This document shows, in pieces, positions 35,801 through 44,350 of a stretch of 64,000 nt of DNA; the first letter of the stretch is position 1, and every line of letters starts with the position of its first letter. The stretch is taken from contig JAXLVB010000002.1 in NCBI GenBank assembly GCA_046329195.1, positions 992,001-1,056,000 on the forward strand, in the 5' to 3' direction. Position numbers and translations under genes: made by a program. Under the pieces are notes generated by a model. The model searched no databases. It saw only the letters and a program-made list of their open reading frames with translations, and was not told the origin of the DNA. This DNA comes from JAXLVB01 sp046329195. GTDB lineage: Bacteria; Bacteroidota; Bacteroidia; Cytophagales; Spirosomataceae.

Positions 35801-36140
35801 TCAAAATCCGGGCGATGGAAAAACGCCATATTATACCTCTGGATTTAACTGGATGTTAACTGATTATGTGGTAGAAGATGCGTCATATACGGCCTTGCGA
35901 GAGGTAATTGCAGGCTTCACCATTCCTAAAAATATTGCCAAAAAACTGAGTCTCTCCTCAATTCGTATTTATGCCACAGCCCAAAACTTGTTGTATTTAA
36001 CAGCGAAAACTTACCGTGGATTGAATCCAGAAGCAACGTTTCAAAGCGGTGTTTATGTTTCACCATTGGTGGATGGATATCAGCGGGGAAGCTTTCCTAT
36101 TAATAAATCATTCCGATTTGGTATTGATTTGAGTTTCTAA
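32889..36140 (+). CDS. susC: SusC/RagA-type TonB-dependent outer-membrane transporter
   Basis: 1083 residues. Signal peptide (about 1-27), a carboxypeptidase-regulatory-like domain (about 46-125, 'IKGKVTDAQTGETLPGVSIM'), TonB box region 'LDEVVVVGYG', plug (about 130-245, 'VRGVSSVNAGANPLVVVDGH', 'VLKDAASAAIYGSRGASGVI') and a 22-strand barrel. It would import alginate oligosaccharides with the SusD at 36158. Base composition drops sharply inside the gene near 33,040: the first 50 codons are G+C-rich like the enzymes upstream, the rest AT-rich. The gap to the MFS gene is 41 bp. Confidence 0.96.
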   Translation: MKKQLQTSLKFGWLVMLLLMHLPSHSQLLAAATSPPNRPSQPLDDIIIKGKVTDAQTGETLPGVSIMVKGSTNGTTTNNLGEFTIKVPNSKSILVFSFVGYQSYSTTVGAQTTISISLSADTKTLDEVVVVGYGSQKKGNITGAVAKYKNENLDEAPVSRVDQALQGKIAGVQIQNTASEAGADPKIRVRGVSSVNAGANPLVVVDGHPVADGLSFVNPADVESIEVLKDAASAAIYGSRGASGVILITTKSGKPEKTKYNIKYQTGIKTPYKVYDILSTSDYVKRLFDEAAIRATDPAITAANNTILAADRAAYVLENEIIGEATNWQDQALRTAKVQNIQMNVSGGSTNVKYYLSGGYQNDQGMMYHSEYEKFNLQAKLNTTLSKRVKLNLNLSPSFIKRERPGIEFNDFARWRTFHPVYLNEATASWVRQNPLYPDVQAGDYAQARYFANRTYSGLMPDGSTWSSGTTVVDPFTTSNQQPKSVLETRNFTNRDYRVLSSGDLTINLLPGLDFKTLASAYVNSTIGLDFTKRNSARAGDVNKGVYNNNLFVDLLSENTLNFNKEFKGHSIGILAGFTAQSTSTSVSKITGLDYPSDEITTLNTALTIDKENSFNTRNKIGLLSYLGRLTYAYKNKYLLTTSFRADGSSYFAKGNKWGYFPSVSVGWVLSEETFLKNVNWLTSLKLRGSYGATGNNRILDFAFVDLLFSANYPLDAGAGTVTSGQVPSKTILSNPNITWERTFQFNGGLDIALFKNALTIGIDVYQSKTDRLLLSQAAMSFTGVPQTWNNIGSLQNRGVEVELSSIMLKTKSLEWRTSANLSRNVNKVIELGAESQLLNQGERTELYVNRVGGPLVQFLGYKTDGVWLSQTQITESKLTSALSNVFVPGGLKLVDLNNDGKIDINDRTVIGNPYPDFIWGLTNSFRFKNFDFSFMLQGSQGGQLINGDPNYNEVKRTVANFNTTSKWLSPQNPGDGKTPYYTSGFNWMLTDYVVEDASYTALREVIAGFTIPKNIAKKLSLSSIRIYATAQNLLYLTAKTYRGLNPEATFQSGVYVSPLVDGYQRGSFPINKSFRFGIDLSF

Positions 36141-36157
36141 CCCTAAAGACAATAAAC

Positions 36158-37702
36158 ATGAAAAATACAAAAATCCTCGTAGCTCTGTTAGGAATGTTTT
36201 TGACTTCCTGCAACGACGTGATTGACCTCTATCCACAATCCAACCTAAATACGGGTACCTATTATACTACCATTGATGAAGTTAAGACCGGTTTAACAGG
36301 TTGTTACAATGGCTTACAAGCGCCCATGGCGTTAGAATGGCAATTGACAGAACTCCGTTCAGACAACTCAAAGCAAGGTGTTCCAGCAAGTACAAGCTCT
36401 TCCAATCGAGACTTAAGCGACTTGGATATGTTTATTCCAGCCACTATCCATTCTGCCATTTACTCTTATTGGTTAGCTTCATACAACAACATTCGTAATG
36501 CCAATATTATTTTGGATAGGCTTGGGGTTGTGTATAATCCAGCAAATGGTTCGCTTGACTTAAATGCCATCGAAATAAAAATGTCTGACGCTGACAGAAA
36601 GCAATTAGCTGGAGAAGCGCTTTTTATTAGAGCTTATCATTATTTTAACCTTGTGAGACTATTTGGAGGTGTGTTTTTAATTCATACTCCTGTTTCGGCG
36701 TCGGGTGCCAAAAGCATCAATCGGTCTAGTGTTGAAGAAGTGTATAAGCTCATCGAAACCGATTTAAAATTTGCAACAGTCAATCTCAATGCAGCCAAAT
36801 TTGGGGCCATCCCGTCTGCAAGCATAGGAAGGACAAACCAATGGGCGGCAAAAGCACTTTTGGGTAAAGTGTATCTTACACAAAACAAAAAATCGGATGC
36901 CATCACCTTGTTGCAAGACGTGGTCAGCAATAGCGGGTATGCCCTCCAAAAAAATTATGCTGATGTGTTTTCTATTACAAATGAAATGAATTCCGAAATC
37001 CTGTTTACGGTGCGATATAAAGCAGGAGGGCTTGGGCTTGGTTCGGGTTTTGGAAATGCATTTGCTGCATTAAATAGTGGTTCCACCATTATCAATGGCT
37101 CAGGTCAGGGTTTTAATACTCCAACCACAGACCTAGATCAAGCTTTTGCTACTACCGATTTGCGCAAGGCAACCAATATTGCAGTATTTGGAACAGGAAC
37201 AGCAGCTAGACCTTATGTGAAAAAATACCTTTTTCCAGTAGTATTGTCAGGAGACGGCGAGAGCGATTGGCCAGTGATTCGCTTTGCCGATGTACAATTA
37301 ATGCTAGCTGAAGCCCAAGGGTTTAGTGCATCTAGTCTTGCGTTGATTAATGCCGTACGGGTAAGATCTGGGCAAACTGCCTTACCTACCACCGTTAACT
37401 CTGTTGCAACGTTTGAACAGGCACTTGCCAACGAGCGAAGATTTGAATTCGCATTTGAAAACCATCGTTTTTTTGACTTGATTCGGTTTAATAAAACAAT
37501 GACTACTATCAAGGCAGAAGAGGTACTCAAAAGCCATTTTGCCAAAGAGTACAGTGCGCATTATTCACAGTACCCAGCCCCGTTGCTTTCATTAGCTGAG
37601 CTACAAGCAAACGTTACCCCAGAAAAACTATTGCTACCAATTCCACAACGTGAAATTGATACGAATCCGGCCTTGGGAATCCCTCAAAATCCAGGGTATT
37701 AA
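36158..37702 (+). CDS. susD: SusD/RagB-type glycan-binding lipoprotein
   Basis: 514 residues. Lipoprotein signal with lipobox LTSC (MKNTKILVALLGMFLTSC), an N-terminal SusD-like domain with TPR-like helices ('YYTTIDEVKTGLTGCYNGL', 'LAGEALFIRAYHYFNLVRLFG') and a C-terminal SusD_RagB segment ('NERRFEFAFENHRFFDLIRF', 'LLPIPQREIDTNPAL'). It caps the SusC barrel and hands over alginate oligomers. It begins 17 bp after susC and ends the operon, followed by a strong terminator. Confidence 0.95.
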   Translation: MKNTKILVALLGMFLTSCNDVIDLYPQSNLNTGTYYTTIDEVKTGLTGCYNGLQAPMALEWQLTELRSDNSKQGVPASTSSSNRDLSDLDMFIPATIHSAIYSYWLASYNNIRNANIILDRLGVVYNPANGSLDLNAIEIKMSDADRKQLAGEALFIRAYHYFNLVRLFGGVFLIHTPVSASGAKSINRSSVEEVYKLIETDLKFATVNLNAAKFGAIPSASIGRTNQWAAKALLGKVYLTQNKKSDAITLLQDVVSNSGYALQKNYADVFSITNEMNSEILFTVRYKAGGLGLGSGFGNAFAALNSGSTIINGSGQGFNTPTTDLDQAFATTDLRKATNIAVFGTGTAARPYVKKYLFPVVLSGDGESDWPVIRFADVQLMLAEAQGFSASSLALINAVRVRSGQTALPTTVNSVATFEQALANERRFEFAFENHRFFDLIRFNKTMTTIKAEEVLKSHFAKEYSAHYSQYPAPLLSLAELQANVTPEKLLLPIPQREIDTNPALGIPQNPGY

Positions 37703-37729
37703 AAATGTTTCTTAATAGGCTACCAACGT

Positions 37730-37766
37730 AAAAAGCCCTGACGAAATAGATTCGTCAGGGCTTTTT
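37730..37766 (+). terminator. Rho-independent terminator of the alginate operon
   Basis: Stem AAAAAGCCCTGACGAA / TTCGTCAGGGCTTTTT (16 bp, perfect) with loop ATAGA, 28 bp after susD. Because it is A-flanked and T-flanked it may also serve the convergent 37793 gene. Confidence 0.92.
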
Positions 37767-37792
37767 GCACAAACCTTAATTGTAAAACCTTC

Positions 37793-38248
37793 CTATGGTG
37801 CCTCTACTTGTTCGGCACCATCTAAGATGTAGTTCAGTTCATAAATATCAGAGGCATTCAATTTGAGTTTACCTTTGAAGGTATGTACTTCGTCGGTTTT
37901 AAAGCGTTTGCCATTTTTCTTGAACTTTAATGACATAACCGACTCTGGCCCAGCGCCACCACAAAAGAAACACATACTATACGGAAACGCCGACAAAACG
38001 TATAGGTTTCCTTCGTAGTCAACCGGAATCACGTACCCTTTGATAATCACATCTTTACCATCAAATTTTGCTACTTTTTGACCAAAAGTAGGATATAGCA
38101 TATATACTTGTTCCTCGGCATACCACTTTTTCTTGAAGGTAACATCCTTCAAATCATCCCAAGAAATTTTGGCTGGTTCTGGGGCTACTGCGGGTACAAA
38201 TCCTGCCGACAGAAACAGAGCTGTCATGCAAACAAGAAGTACTTTCAT
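37793..38248 (-). CDS. Exported DUF3299-like protein
   Basis: 151 residues. Signal peptide (VLLVCMTALFLSAGFVPAVA), then a small beta-barrel-like domain with 'GKDVIIKGYVIPVDYEGN' and the Cys motif 'PYSMCFFCGGAGPESVM', which could bind metal. The pattern resembles DUF3299. It is the last gene of a minus-strand set with a permease (38408) and an ATPase (39704). In Vibrio, an ATPase, FtsX-like permease and DUF3299-type periplasmic protein belong to the zinc-regulated Zrg uptake system, so a metal role is likely but unproven here. Confidence 0.7.
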   Translation of the reverse strand: MKVLLVCMTALFLSAGFVPAVAPEPAKISWDDLKDVTFKKKWYAEEQVYMLYPTFGQKVAKFDGKDVIIKGYVIPVDYEGNLYVLSAFPYSMCFFCGGAGPESVMSLKFKKNGKRFKTDEVHTFKGKLKLNASDIYELNYILDGAEQVEAP

Positions 38249-38407
38249 GGTGTAATCTATTAGTTTTCAGTTGAATGTTTTTACTTAGAAATCAAATAGT
38301 TAGACAGTAGATAAATCATAAAACAACAAGAAAATGGTGCCAATCTCTTTCTTTAAACCTGCACTCCTATTTCCTCTTGTCTTACTTCTAAACGTCTCTT
38401 GTCTCCT

Positions 38408-39655
38408 CTACTCATCAGCCAATGTTCTCGAAATGTTGATGTTATACACCCCTAACGACGGGATTCCAGCGGCTATCAGTCCAATAATCAACGCACCGAC
38501 CAGCAATAAAAGTTCCTCAGGCAACAAGCTGAGTGTTTTCAAATTGTAGTGGAAGCTTTTTTCAACCCCACTCGATAGTGCCATCATACCAATTCGACTC
38601 AATACGATACCTACCACATAACCAATCACGCTGATGATTAAGCCTTCTAACAAAAGTAATAAAAATAATTTTAAGCGAGTAGCTCCCATCGAAAGCATGA
38701 GTGCCAATTCATATTTTCGTTCTTTTAACGAATTATACAACGAAACAAATACGCTAATACCCGAAATGATGATAATGGCCAAAGCGATAAACCGCAAGGT
38801 GTCAATGCCAACGCCCAGCAAGCTAAACAAGCGGTTAATCTCAATAGAAGGCAGTGCCGACTGCATCTTGGTATTGGCATTGATTTGACGTGGCAATGCT
38901 ATCAACCCCATTGGGTTACGAAATTTAATCAACATGGCCGTAATCTCTTTCTTTTCTTCGTCGCCCTCGTCAGCTGGCTTTTCATCGGCGTTGACCCCTT
39001 CAAGGCCAATCATGGGCATGGCAGGTTTGGCCCCAGCCGCATGTTCGTGAATACTCCAAACGCTCTCTAAGGGCGTGAGAATCACTTGGTCGGCTACCGA
39101 GTTGCTATAATCCAAAATCCCGACGACTTTGTATTTTTTGTCATGGTGAACGTCGCCGTTGTCGTCATAGCCGTGGGTACCCGCAAAGGTATCACCTAAT
39201 TTTAGTCCTGTTGTTTCAGCCACTTTAGCTCCAATGACCACATCCAACGGATGCTCAAACAAGTTACCTTGTGCAATTTTGGCCTCAAAATGGTCCAAAT
39301 ACTTTTTGTTGGTCCCTATAATCCGAAAAGACTTGAAATTATCGCCCATCGAAAGGGGGATAGCTGTTTTGACCAACGGATTTCGAGACAGAAAGTTAGC
39401 TTCGTCAAGCGAAATATTGCCAGTGGGCGAGTCAATCTGATAAATCGCCGATAATATCAACTGAAGCGGGCTGCCTTTGGCACCTACCACCATATCAATG
39501 CCTCGGATGTTTTTCTTGAATTGTTCGTCGAGTTGTTTGTTCAACAACAATAACAACGAAATGATGGTAATCCCTAATGACATTAACAAACAACTCAGAA
39601 AAGAGTTTAGGCGCTTGTCACTCAAGTTTTTCCACGAAATTTTGAATAAGTTCAT
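38408..39655 (-). CDS. ABC transporter permease, FtsX family (possible Zrg-like zinc system)
   Basis: 415 residues. N-terminal helix (about 17-37), periplasmic domain (about 45-270) and three C-terminal helices with coupling loop 'NSLKERKYELALMLSMGAT'. The periplasmic domain carries His-containing stretches, 'GTHGYDDNGDVHHDKKY' and 'SVWSIHEHAAG', and a very acidic loop 'ADEKPADEGDEEKKE', features expected in a metal-handling permease and shared with Zrg-type proteins. It lies between the ATPase (48-bp gap) and the DUF3299-like gene. A LolE-like lipoprotein role is the alternative. Confidence 0.85.
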   Translation of the reverse strand: MNLFKISWKNLSDKRLNSFLSCLLMSLGITIISLLLLLNKQLDEQFKKNIRGIDMVVGAKGSPLQLILSAIYQIDSPTGNISLDEANFLSRNPLVKTAIPLSMGDNFKSFRIIGTNKKYLDHFEAKIAQGNLFEHPLDVVIGAKVAETTGLKLGDTFAGTHGYDDNGDVHHDKKYKVVGILDYSNSVADQVILTPLESVWSIHEHAAGAKPAMPMIGLEGVNADEKPADEGDEEKKEITAMLIKFRNPMGLIALPRQINANTKMQSALPSIEINRLFSLLGVGIDTLRFIALAIIIISGISVFVSLYNSLKERKYELALMLSMGATRLKLFLLLLLEGLIISVIGYVVGIVLSRIGMMALSSGVEKSFHYNLKTLSLLPEELLLLVGALIIGLIAAGIPSLGVYNINISRTLADE

Positions 39656-39703
39656 ATTGAGTCAGAACAGTTACAGTCGTGTTGAATGGATTGCAGAATA
39701 AGC

Positions 39704-40330
39704 TTAAAGGCTAATTTGGTTCGAGAACTTGTCTTTGAGGCGTTGGTCGTGCGTAACCACCACTAAACTGGCTCCAATCTCAGACGTTTGTTTGGTCAAC
39801 AACCGAATTACATTGTCGCAGTTTTCATCATCCAAGCTTGAGGTAGGTTCGTCGGCCAAAATCAGATTCGGGTTGTTCATCAATGCTCTGGCAATACCCA
39901 CACGTTGTTGTTCTCCTAAACTGAGTTGGGTAGTTTGCTTGTTCAAATGGTCGGCAAAGCCTAAGTGCTCGGCCAATAGTTTTGCTCGGTTTTTATCTTG
40001 CTTTTGGCCCGCCAAGTAATTACTAAGCAGCAAGTTATCCATTACCGACAGCGCATGAACAAAGTGAGGACGTTGATAGATAATACCAATGTGTTCGGCA
40101 CGCATTTTGGCAGCTTGCGCCGCATTAAACTTGCTAACCTCTACTTGATTTACTTGAATAGAGCCACTTTCGGGAGTGAGCAAGAGCGCCAACAAATGCA
40201 GCAAGGTCGTTTTTCCTTTCCCTGACCTACCCAAAATCAGCAAAGTTTCTCCATCTTGGCAACTAAAATCGCTAAAGTTGAACTTTTTTTGAGGCGAATA
40301 CGAAAAGGTTAATTGCTGGCACGAAATCAT
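39704..40330 (-). CDS. ABC transporter ATP-binding protein, LolD type
   Basis: 208 residues from the ATG at 40330-40328 (MISCQQLTFSYSPQKKFNFS); the frame opens 40 codons earlier, but the ATPase fold begins here. Walker A GRSGKGKTT, Q-loop 'IGIIYQRPHFV', signature LSLGEQQR (the third residue is L instead of the usual G), Walker B 'LILADEPTSSLDD', H-loop 'VTHDQR'. First gene of the ATPase/permease/DUF3299-like set. A 10-bp-arm palindrome lies about 160 bp upstream. Confidence 0.9.
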   Translation of the reverse strand: MISCQQLTFSYSPQKKFNFSDFSCQDGETLLILGRSGKGKTTLLHLLALLLTPESGSIQVNQVEVSKFNAAQAAKMRAEHIGIIYQRPHFVHALSVMDNLLLSNYLAGQKQDKNRAKLLAEHLGFADHLNKQTTQLSLGEQQRVGIARALMNNPNLILADEPTSSLDDENCDNVIRLLTKQTSEIGASLVVVTHDQRLKDKFSNQISL

Positions 40331-40488
40331 AATTTTCCAGTTTAGTCTGCACAAATATACAGCAAAAAATGCAACACTGTTGTATTTGTAGTCATACCTA
40401 CCAAGTATCACGCTGAATACGTTATTTCGGACGATATACGCCCTTTTCATTGTGTTTTTTGTCGAATTACCTTTCTACTTCACGCACT

Positions 40489-40510
40489 ATATCTAATGAG
40501 CATTAGATAT
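40489..40510. promoter_or_regulatory. Palindrome between divergent ABC and peroxiredoxin genes (possible operator)
   Basis: Perfect 10-bp arms ATATCTAATG and CATTAGATAT around AG, near the centre of the 358-bp gap 40331-40688. It resembles a Fur-superfamily box (Fur, Zur, PerR) in symmetry and AT content, and both neighbours (metal-type ABC set, peroxiredoxin) are typical targets. A cruciform or terminator is possible, but no T run follows. No gene is seen in the gap. Confidence 0.5.
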
Positions 40511-40645
40511 TTGGGACTCCCAAAGGCTATCGGTGCCGTTATTTGCATAAAAAATGTAATTTTGACCATTGCCTTCCGTTAAAACCTACGGCAAAGTTTT
40601 TTCCTAAAATAACAATTGTCATTTCGTTTGGAACTATTATCCTAC

Positions 40646-40653
40646 TAACTTTG
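40646..40653 (+). promoter_or_regulatory. Promoter -7 element of the peroxiredoxin gene
   Basis: TAACTTTG fits TAnnTTTG exactly. The nearest TTTG (40627-40630) is 15 bp upstream, closer than the usual 19-21, so the -33 element is weak or different. Transcription would start near 40660, 29 bases before ATG 40689. Confidence 0.55.
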
Positions 40654-40688
40654 TAGATTAACAACTAAAACATAAACTTTTACCCATT

Positions 40689-41324
40689 ATGTCACTAAGA
40701 CTCGGAGACATTGCGCCTGATTTCACAGCTGAAACCACGCAAGGAACCATTAACTTTCACGAATGGCTAGGCACTAGCTGGGGTATGCTGTTTTCGCACC
40801 CTGCTGACTTTACTCCTGTATGTACCACCGAACTAGGGAAAACTGCACTTCTCAAGGGTGAATTTGAAAAAAGAGGAGTAAAAGTCATTGCTGTATCTGT
40901 TGATGATTTGGATTCTCACAATCGTTGGACACCCGATATTAAGGATGTGACAGGCAATGAAGTGAATTTTCCAATTATCGCTGATTCTGATCGTAAAGTA
41001 GCAACCCTCTACGACATGATTCACCCTAATGCCAGTGAAAAAGCGACTGTTCGCTCTGTATTTGTGATTGGTCCTGACAAAAAAATCAAACTGACCTTGA
41101 CCTATCCCGCCTCGACAGGTCGGAATTTCACTGAATTGCTTCGAGTCATTGATTCGTTACAGCTAACCGCTACCTACCAAGTAGCCACTCCAGCCGACTG
41201 GAAAAATGGGGAAGACGTCATCATCGTGCCAGCTGTACCAGATGCCGATGTGCCTACTAAATTTCCTAAAGGAGCTACTTACGTAAAACCATACTTGCGT
41301 GTAACCCCTCAACCCAACCTCTAA
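40689..41324 (+). CDS. 1-Cys peroxiredoxin (Prx6 type)
   Basis: 211 residues. Peroxidatic Cys in 'HPADFTPVCTTELGKTALL' (about residue 45); 'RTVRSVFVIGPDKKI' supplies the conserved Arg; the long C-terminal extension ('DWKNGEDVIIVPAVPDADVP') is typical of the Prx6 group, which lacks a second resolving Cys. It reduces hydrogen and organic peroxides in the cytoplasm. It is transcribed divergently from the metal-type ABC set. Confidence 0.95.
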   Translation: MSLRLGDIAPDFTAETTQGTINFHEWLGTSWGMLFSHPADFTPVCTTELGKTALLKGEFEKRGVKVIAVSVDDLDSHNRWTPDIKDVTGNEVNFPIIADSDRKVATLYDMIHPNASEKATVRSVFVIGPDKKIKLTLTYPASTGRNFTELLRVIDSLQLTATYQVATPADWKNGEDVIIVPAVPDADVPTKFPKGATYVKPYLRVTPQPNL

Positions 41325-41501
41325 GCATCTCTCTAGGAGATTACGAGTAGTAAGATTCCAGGCTATCTCAGCCGATTTGGTTGGTGTAATTATATAAAAT
41401 TAATTGGTTGATGCTTAGGGACCAAAACCCACAAACCACTATCTATCAATCAATTACAAACAATTTACAGCCACTCATTGTGGGCAAACAAACGTCTTTT
41501 C

Positions 41502-41535
41502 AAAAAATACCGAAATACCCTTTCGGTATTTTTTT
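41502..41535 (+). terminator. Rho-independent terminator before the lysozyme gene
   Basis: Core stem AATACCGAAA/TTTCGGTATT, extendable to 14 bp by flanking A/T, loop TACCC, followed by a T-rich run. It ends 11 bp before the lysozyme start at 41547. It may end the peroxiredoxin transcript or act as a leader attenuator for the lysozyme gene. Confidence 0.75.
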
Positions 41536-41546
41536 ATTTTTGTGCC

Positions 41547-42332
41547 ATGAGTCCTAAACGTCCGCAAAAGGCATTTTGGCAAAGTTCCCTCTTTAAGTGG
41601 ATAGCCGGAGCTATCGTAGCAATGGCTTCTTTGGCTGGAGCTTGGTATTTTTACTTTGGTAATTTTAACCAATGGACGCATAGTTTTAAGGCTGGCATCC
41701 GTTTGCCTATGCGATACAGCATTCATGGAATAGATGTATCGAAGTTTCAGGGTGACATCAACTGGAAACAGGTGGTGCAAATGGAACTACCCGACAACTC
41801 TCGCCTCCGCTTTGTTTTCATTAAATCCACTGAAGGCGCCACACTTATTGACAAACGTTTTCAGAAAAATTTCAAAGGAGCCAAGCAAGCGCATTTGGTA
41901 TGTGGGGCCTATCATTTTTACATTCCGTGGCGTGACCCCGTGAAGCAAGCCAATAATTTTGTTGCTAATGTAAAGCTCCAAAGTGGTGATTTTCCACCTG
42001 TTTTAGACGTTGAACTCAACTCGTTGAGACCTGACAAAGAAATCGTTCGAGATATTCATACGTGGCTGAAGTTAGTTGAAAACCACTATGGGAAAAAACC
42101 TATCATTTATACCAACGAGCACTTTTATTTTAAGTTTGTAAAAGGTCACTTTGACGATTATCCGCTCTGGATAGCCGACTATTCGAGCGAGCATTTACAA
42201 GAATACCCACATAATACCTTGTATTTTTGGCAACATAGCAAAGATGGCTGGGTAGAAGGTATCAAAGGAAGAGTAGATTTCAACGCTTGCTTAAAAAGCG
42301 AAAGCGAGTTTGAAGAATTGCTCATTCGATAG
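41547..42332 (+). CDS. GH25-family lysozyme, membrane-anchored
   Basis: 261 residues from ATG 41547 (MSPKRPQKAFWQSSLFKWIA); an earlier in-frame start at 41478 would translate the terminator hairpin and is rejected. One N-terminal membrane anchor (about 18-40), then a GH25 barrel: 'HGIDVSKFQGDINWKQV' opens it, 'FVFIKSTEGATLIDKRF' and 'GAYHFYIPWRDPVKQANNF' follow, and 'FPPVLDVELN' carries the catalytic Asp/Glu pair; 'YFWQHSKDGWVEGIKGRVDF' closes the fold. It cleaves peptidoglycan between MurNAc and GlcNAc and probably serves wall turnover in the periplasm. Confidence 0.93.
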   Translation: MSPKRPQKAFWQSSLFKWIAGAIVAMASLAGAWYFYFGNFNQWTHSFKAGIRLPMRYSIHGIDVSKFQGDINWKQVVQMELPDNSRLRFVFIKSTEGATLIDKRFQKNFKGAKQAHLVCGAYHFYIPWRDPVKQANNFVANVKLQSGDFPPVLDVELNSLRPDKEIVRDIHTWLKLVENHYGKKPIIYTNEHFYFKFVKGHFDDYPLWIADYSSEHLQEYPHNTLYFWQHSKDGWVEGIKGRVDFNACLKSESEFEELLIR

Positions 42333-42420
42333 AAACCGTGTTAGTCATTTATACGTAAACCTAACTGGTTGATAAGCGAACTGTTTTAAATCAAATCATG
42401 CCATAACCAAACCTAACGAT

Positions 42421-44070
42421 ATGCTACCTGCTGTATCTTTTACCAAAACTGCTGCATTTCAAGCGCTTCAACACCATGCCGACGAAATCAAATTGGTTCA
42501 TCTGAAAAACCTGTTTGCTACAGATGCACAACGTTTTGAGAAATTCTCTGTGCAATTTGAAGACATTTTGGTGGACTATTCCAAAAATCGCATCACCGAA
42601 ACAACCAAATTACTCTTGCTGGATTTGGCGTCGGAATGTGGCCTTGCCGATGCCATTGAAAAAATGTTTACGGGCGACAAAATCAATGCCACCGAAAATC
42701 GCTCAGTATTGCATACCGCCCTTCGCAACCGCTCCAATCAGCCCGTTTTGGTAGAGGGCAGAGACGTAATGCCTGACGTAAATGCAGTATTGGCCAAAAT
42801 GAAAGGTTTCTCCGAAAAAGTAATTGGTGGCGAGTGGAAGGGCTATACAGGTAAAAATATCACCGACATCGTAAACATCGGAATCGGTGGCTCTGACTTA
42901 GGTCCCGTCATGGTCACAGAAGCCCTAAAGCCTTATTCAAAAGGGGTGGCCTTGCACTTTGTCTCTAACGTGGACGGTACACACATTGCCGAAACACTCA
43001 AGAAAGTTTCGCCCGAAACGACGCTCTTCATGATTGCCTCGAAGACATTTACCACCCAAGAAACCATGGCCAATGCGCATTCGGCTCGCAATTGGTTCTT
43101 GAGCAATGGCGGCAACGACGCCAGCGTAGCCAAGCATTTCGTGGCGGTTTCGACCAACGAAAAAGAAGTTGCCAAGTTTGGCATTGATACCGCCAATATG
43201 TTTGGCTTTTGGGACTGGGTAGGTGGCCGTTATTCACTTTGGTCAGCTATTGGTTTGTCTATTGCCTGCTCCATTGGTTTTGAGGCATTTGAAGAGTTAC
43301 TATCAGGTGCTCATGCCATGGACACGCATTTTAGAACTACTCAATTTGACCAAAATATCCCTGTTATTCTGGCCGTTTTAGGCATTTGGTACAACAACTT
43401 TTTTGGGGCAGAATCTCATGCGATTTTACCTTATGATCAATATTTGCACCGTTTTGCGGCCTACTTCCAGCAAGGTGACATGGAAAGCAACGGTAAGTAT
43501 ATAAGTCGTAGCGGAGAAGAAGTTGACTACCAAACAGGTCCTATCATTTGGGGTGAACCTGGCACCAACGGACAACATGCGTTTTACCAGTTGATTCACC
43601 AAGGCACCAAACTCATTCCTTGCGACTTCTTGGCGCCAGCCATCAGCCATAACCCCATCGGAGAGCATCATAAAATGTTACTTTCTAACTTCTTTGCCCA
43701 AACCGAAGCGTTAATGAACGGCAAAACCAGAGACGAAGTAGTTGCTGAATTTGTGGCAGCAGGCAAAACCGAAGAACAAGTAAAAGACCTGATTCCATTC
43801 AAGGTATTTCAGGGAAATCGTCCTACCAATTCGATTTTGTTTAAACAACTCACGCCTCGAACCTTAGGTAGTTTGATCGCTATGTACGAACACAAGATTT
43901 TTGTGCAGGGTGTATTGTGGAACATTTATAGCTTTGACCAGTGGGGAGTTGAGTTAGGAAAACAATTGGCCAACAAGATTTACCCAGAGCTACAAGACGG
44001 CAACTCGGTGGCTTCGCACGATAGTTCGACCAACGGATTAATAAATACTTACAAAAAATGGCGATTGTAG
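42421..44070 (+). CDS. pgi: Glucose-6-phosphate isomerase
   Basis: 549 residues, normal length for the large bacterial PGI form. Signature segments are 'NIGIGGSDLGPVMVTEAL', 'FVSNVDGTHIAETLKKV', 'FMIASKTFTTQETMANA', 'FGFWDWVGGRYSLWSAIGLS' (PGI signature 1) and 'GQHAFYQLIHQGTKLIPCDF'; the catalytic Lys lies near the C-terminus in 'VELGKQLANKI'. It interconverts glucose-6-phosphate and fructose-6-phosphate in the cytoplasm. It stands alone after the GH25 gene; the gap 44071-44350 shows nothing identifiable. Confidence 0.98.
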   Translation: MLPAVSFTKTAAFQALQHHADEIKLVHLKNLFATDAQRFEKFSVQFEDILVDYSKNRITETTKLLLLDLASECGLADAIEKMFTGDKINATENRSVLHTALRNRSNQPVLVEGRDVMPDVNAVLAKMKGFSEKVIGGEWKGYTGKNITDIVNIGIGGSDLGPVMVTEALKPYSKGVALHFVSNVDGTHIAETLKKVSPETTLFMIASKTFTTQETMANAHSARNWFLSNGGNDASVAKHFVAVSTNEKEVAKFGIDTANMFGFWDWVGGRYSLWSAIGLSIACSIGFEAFEELLSGAHAMDTHFRTTQFDQNIPVILAVLGIWYNNFFGAESHAILPYDQYLHRFAAYFQQGDMESNGKYISRSGEEVDYQTGPIIWGEPGTNGQHAFYQLIHQGTKLIPCDFLAPAISHNPIGEHHKMLLSNFFAQTEALMNGKTRDEVVAEFVAAGKTEEQVKDLIPFKVFQGNRPTNSILFKQLTPRTLGSLIAMYEHKIFVQGVLWNIYSFDQWGVELGKQLANKIYPELQDGNSVASHDSSTNGLINTYKKWRL

Positions 44071-44350
44071 CCAACCTTTTGGGGCATTTAATTGTCTTAT
44101 AGATGGAAGATACAATAAGCTTTTTCCGATAGATAGCGTCATTTTTGCTTGAAGTGTTTGATTTAAAGGAGTTTACCTAAAGTACAAACCCTTTTTGGAG
44201 GGAACGCTTTTCAAAATTTCTGAATTATTCTACTTCTTCACAGTGCTAAAAGACTTATTCCATCCAACGTGTAGAAATCTACTCATTCATTTTAGGTAGA
44301 TTTGACGTTATCTCCGGGGAAATTCAACTTCAATCTCTTTGAGCCTGCCC

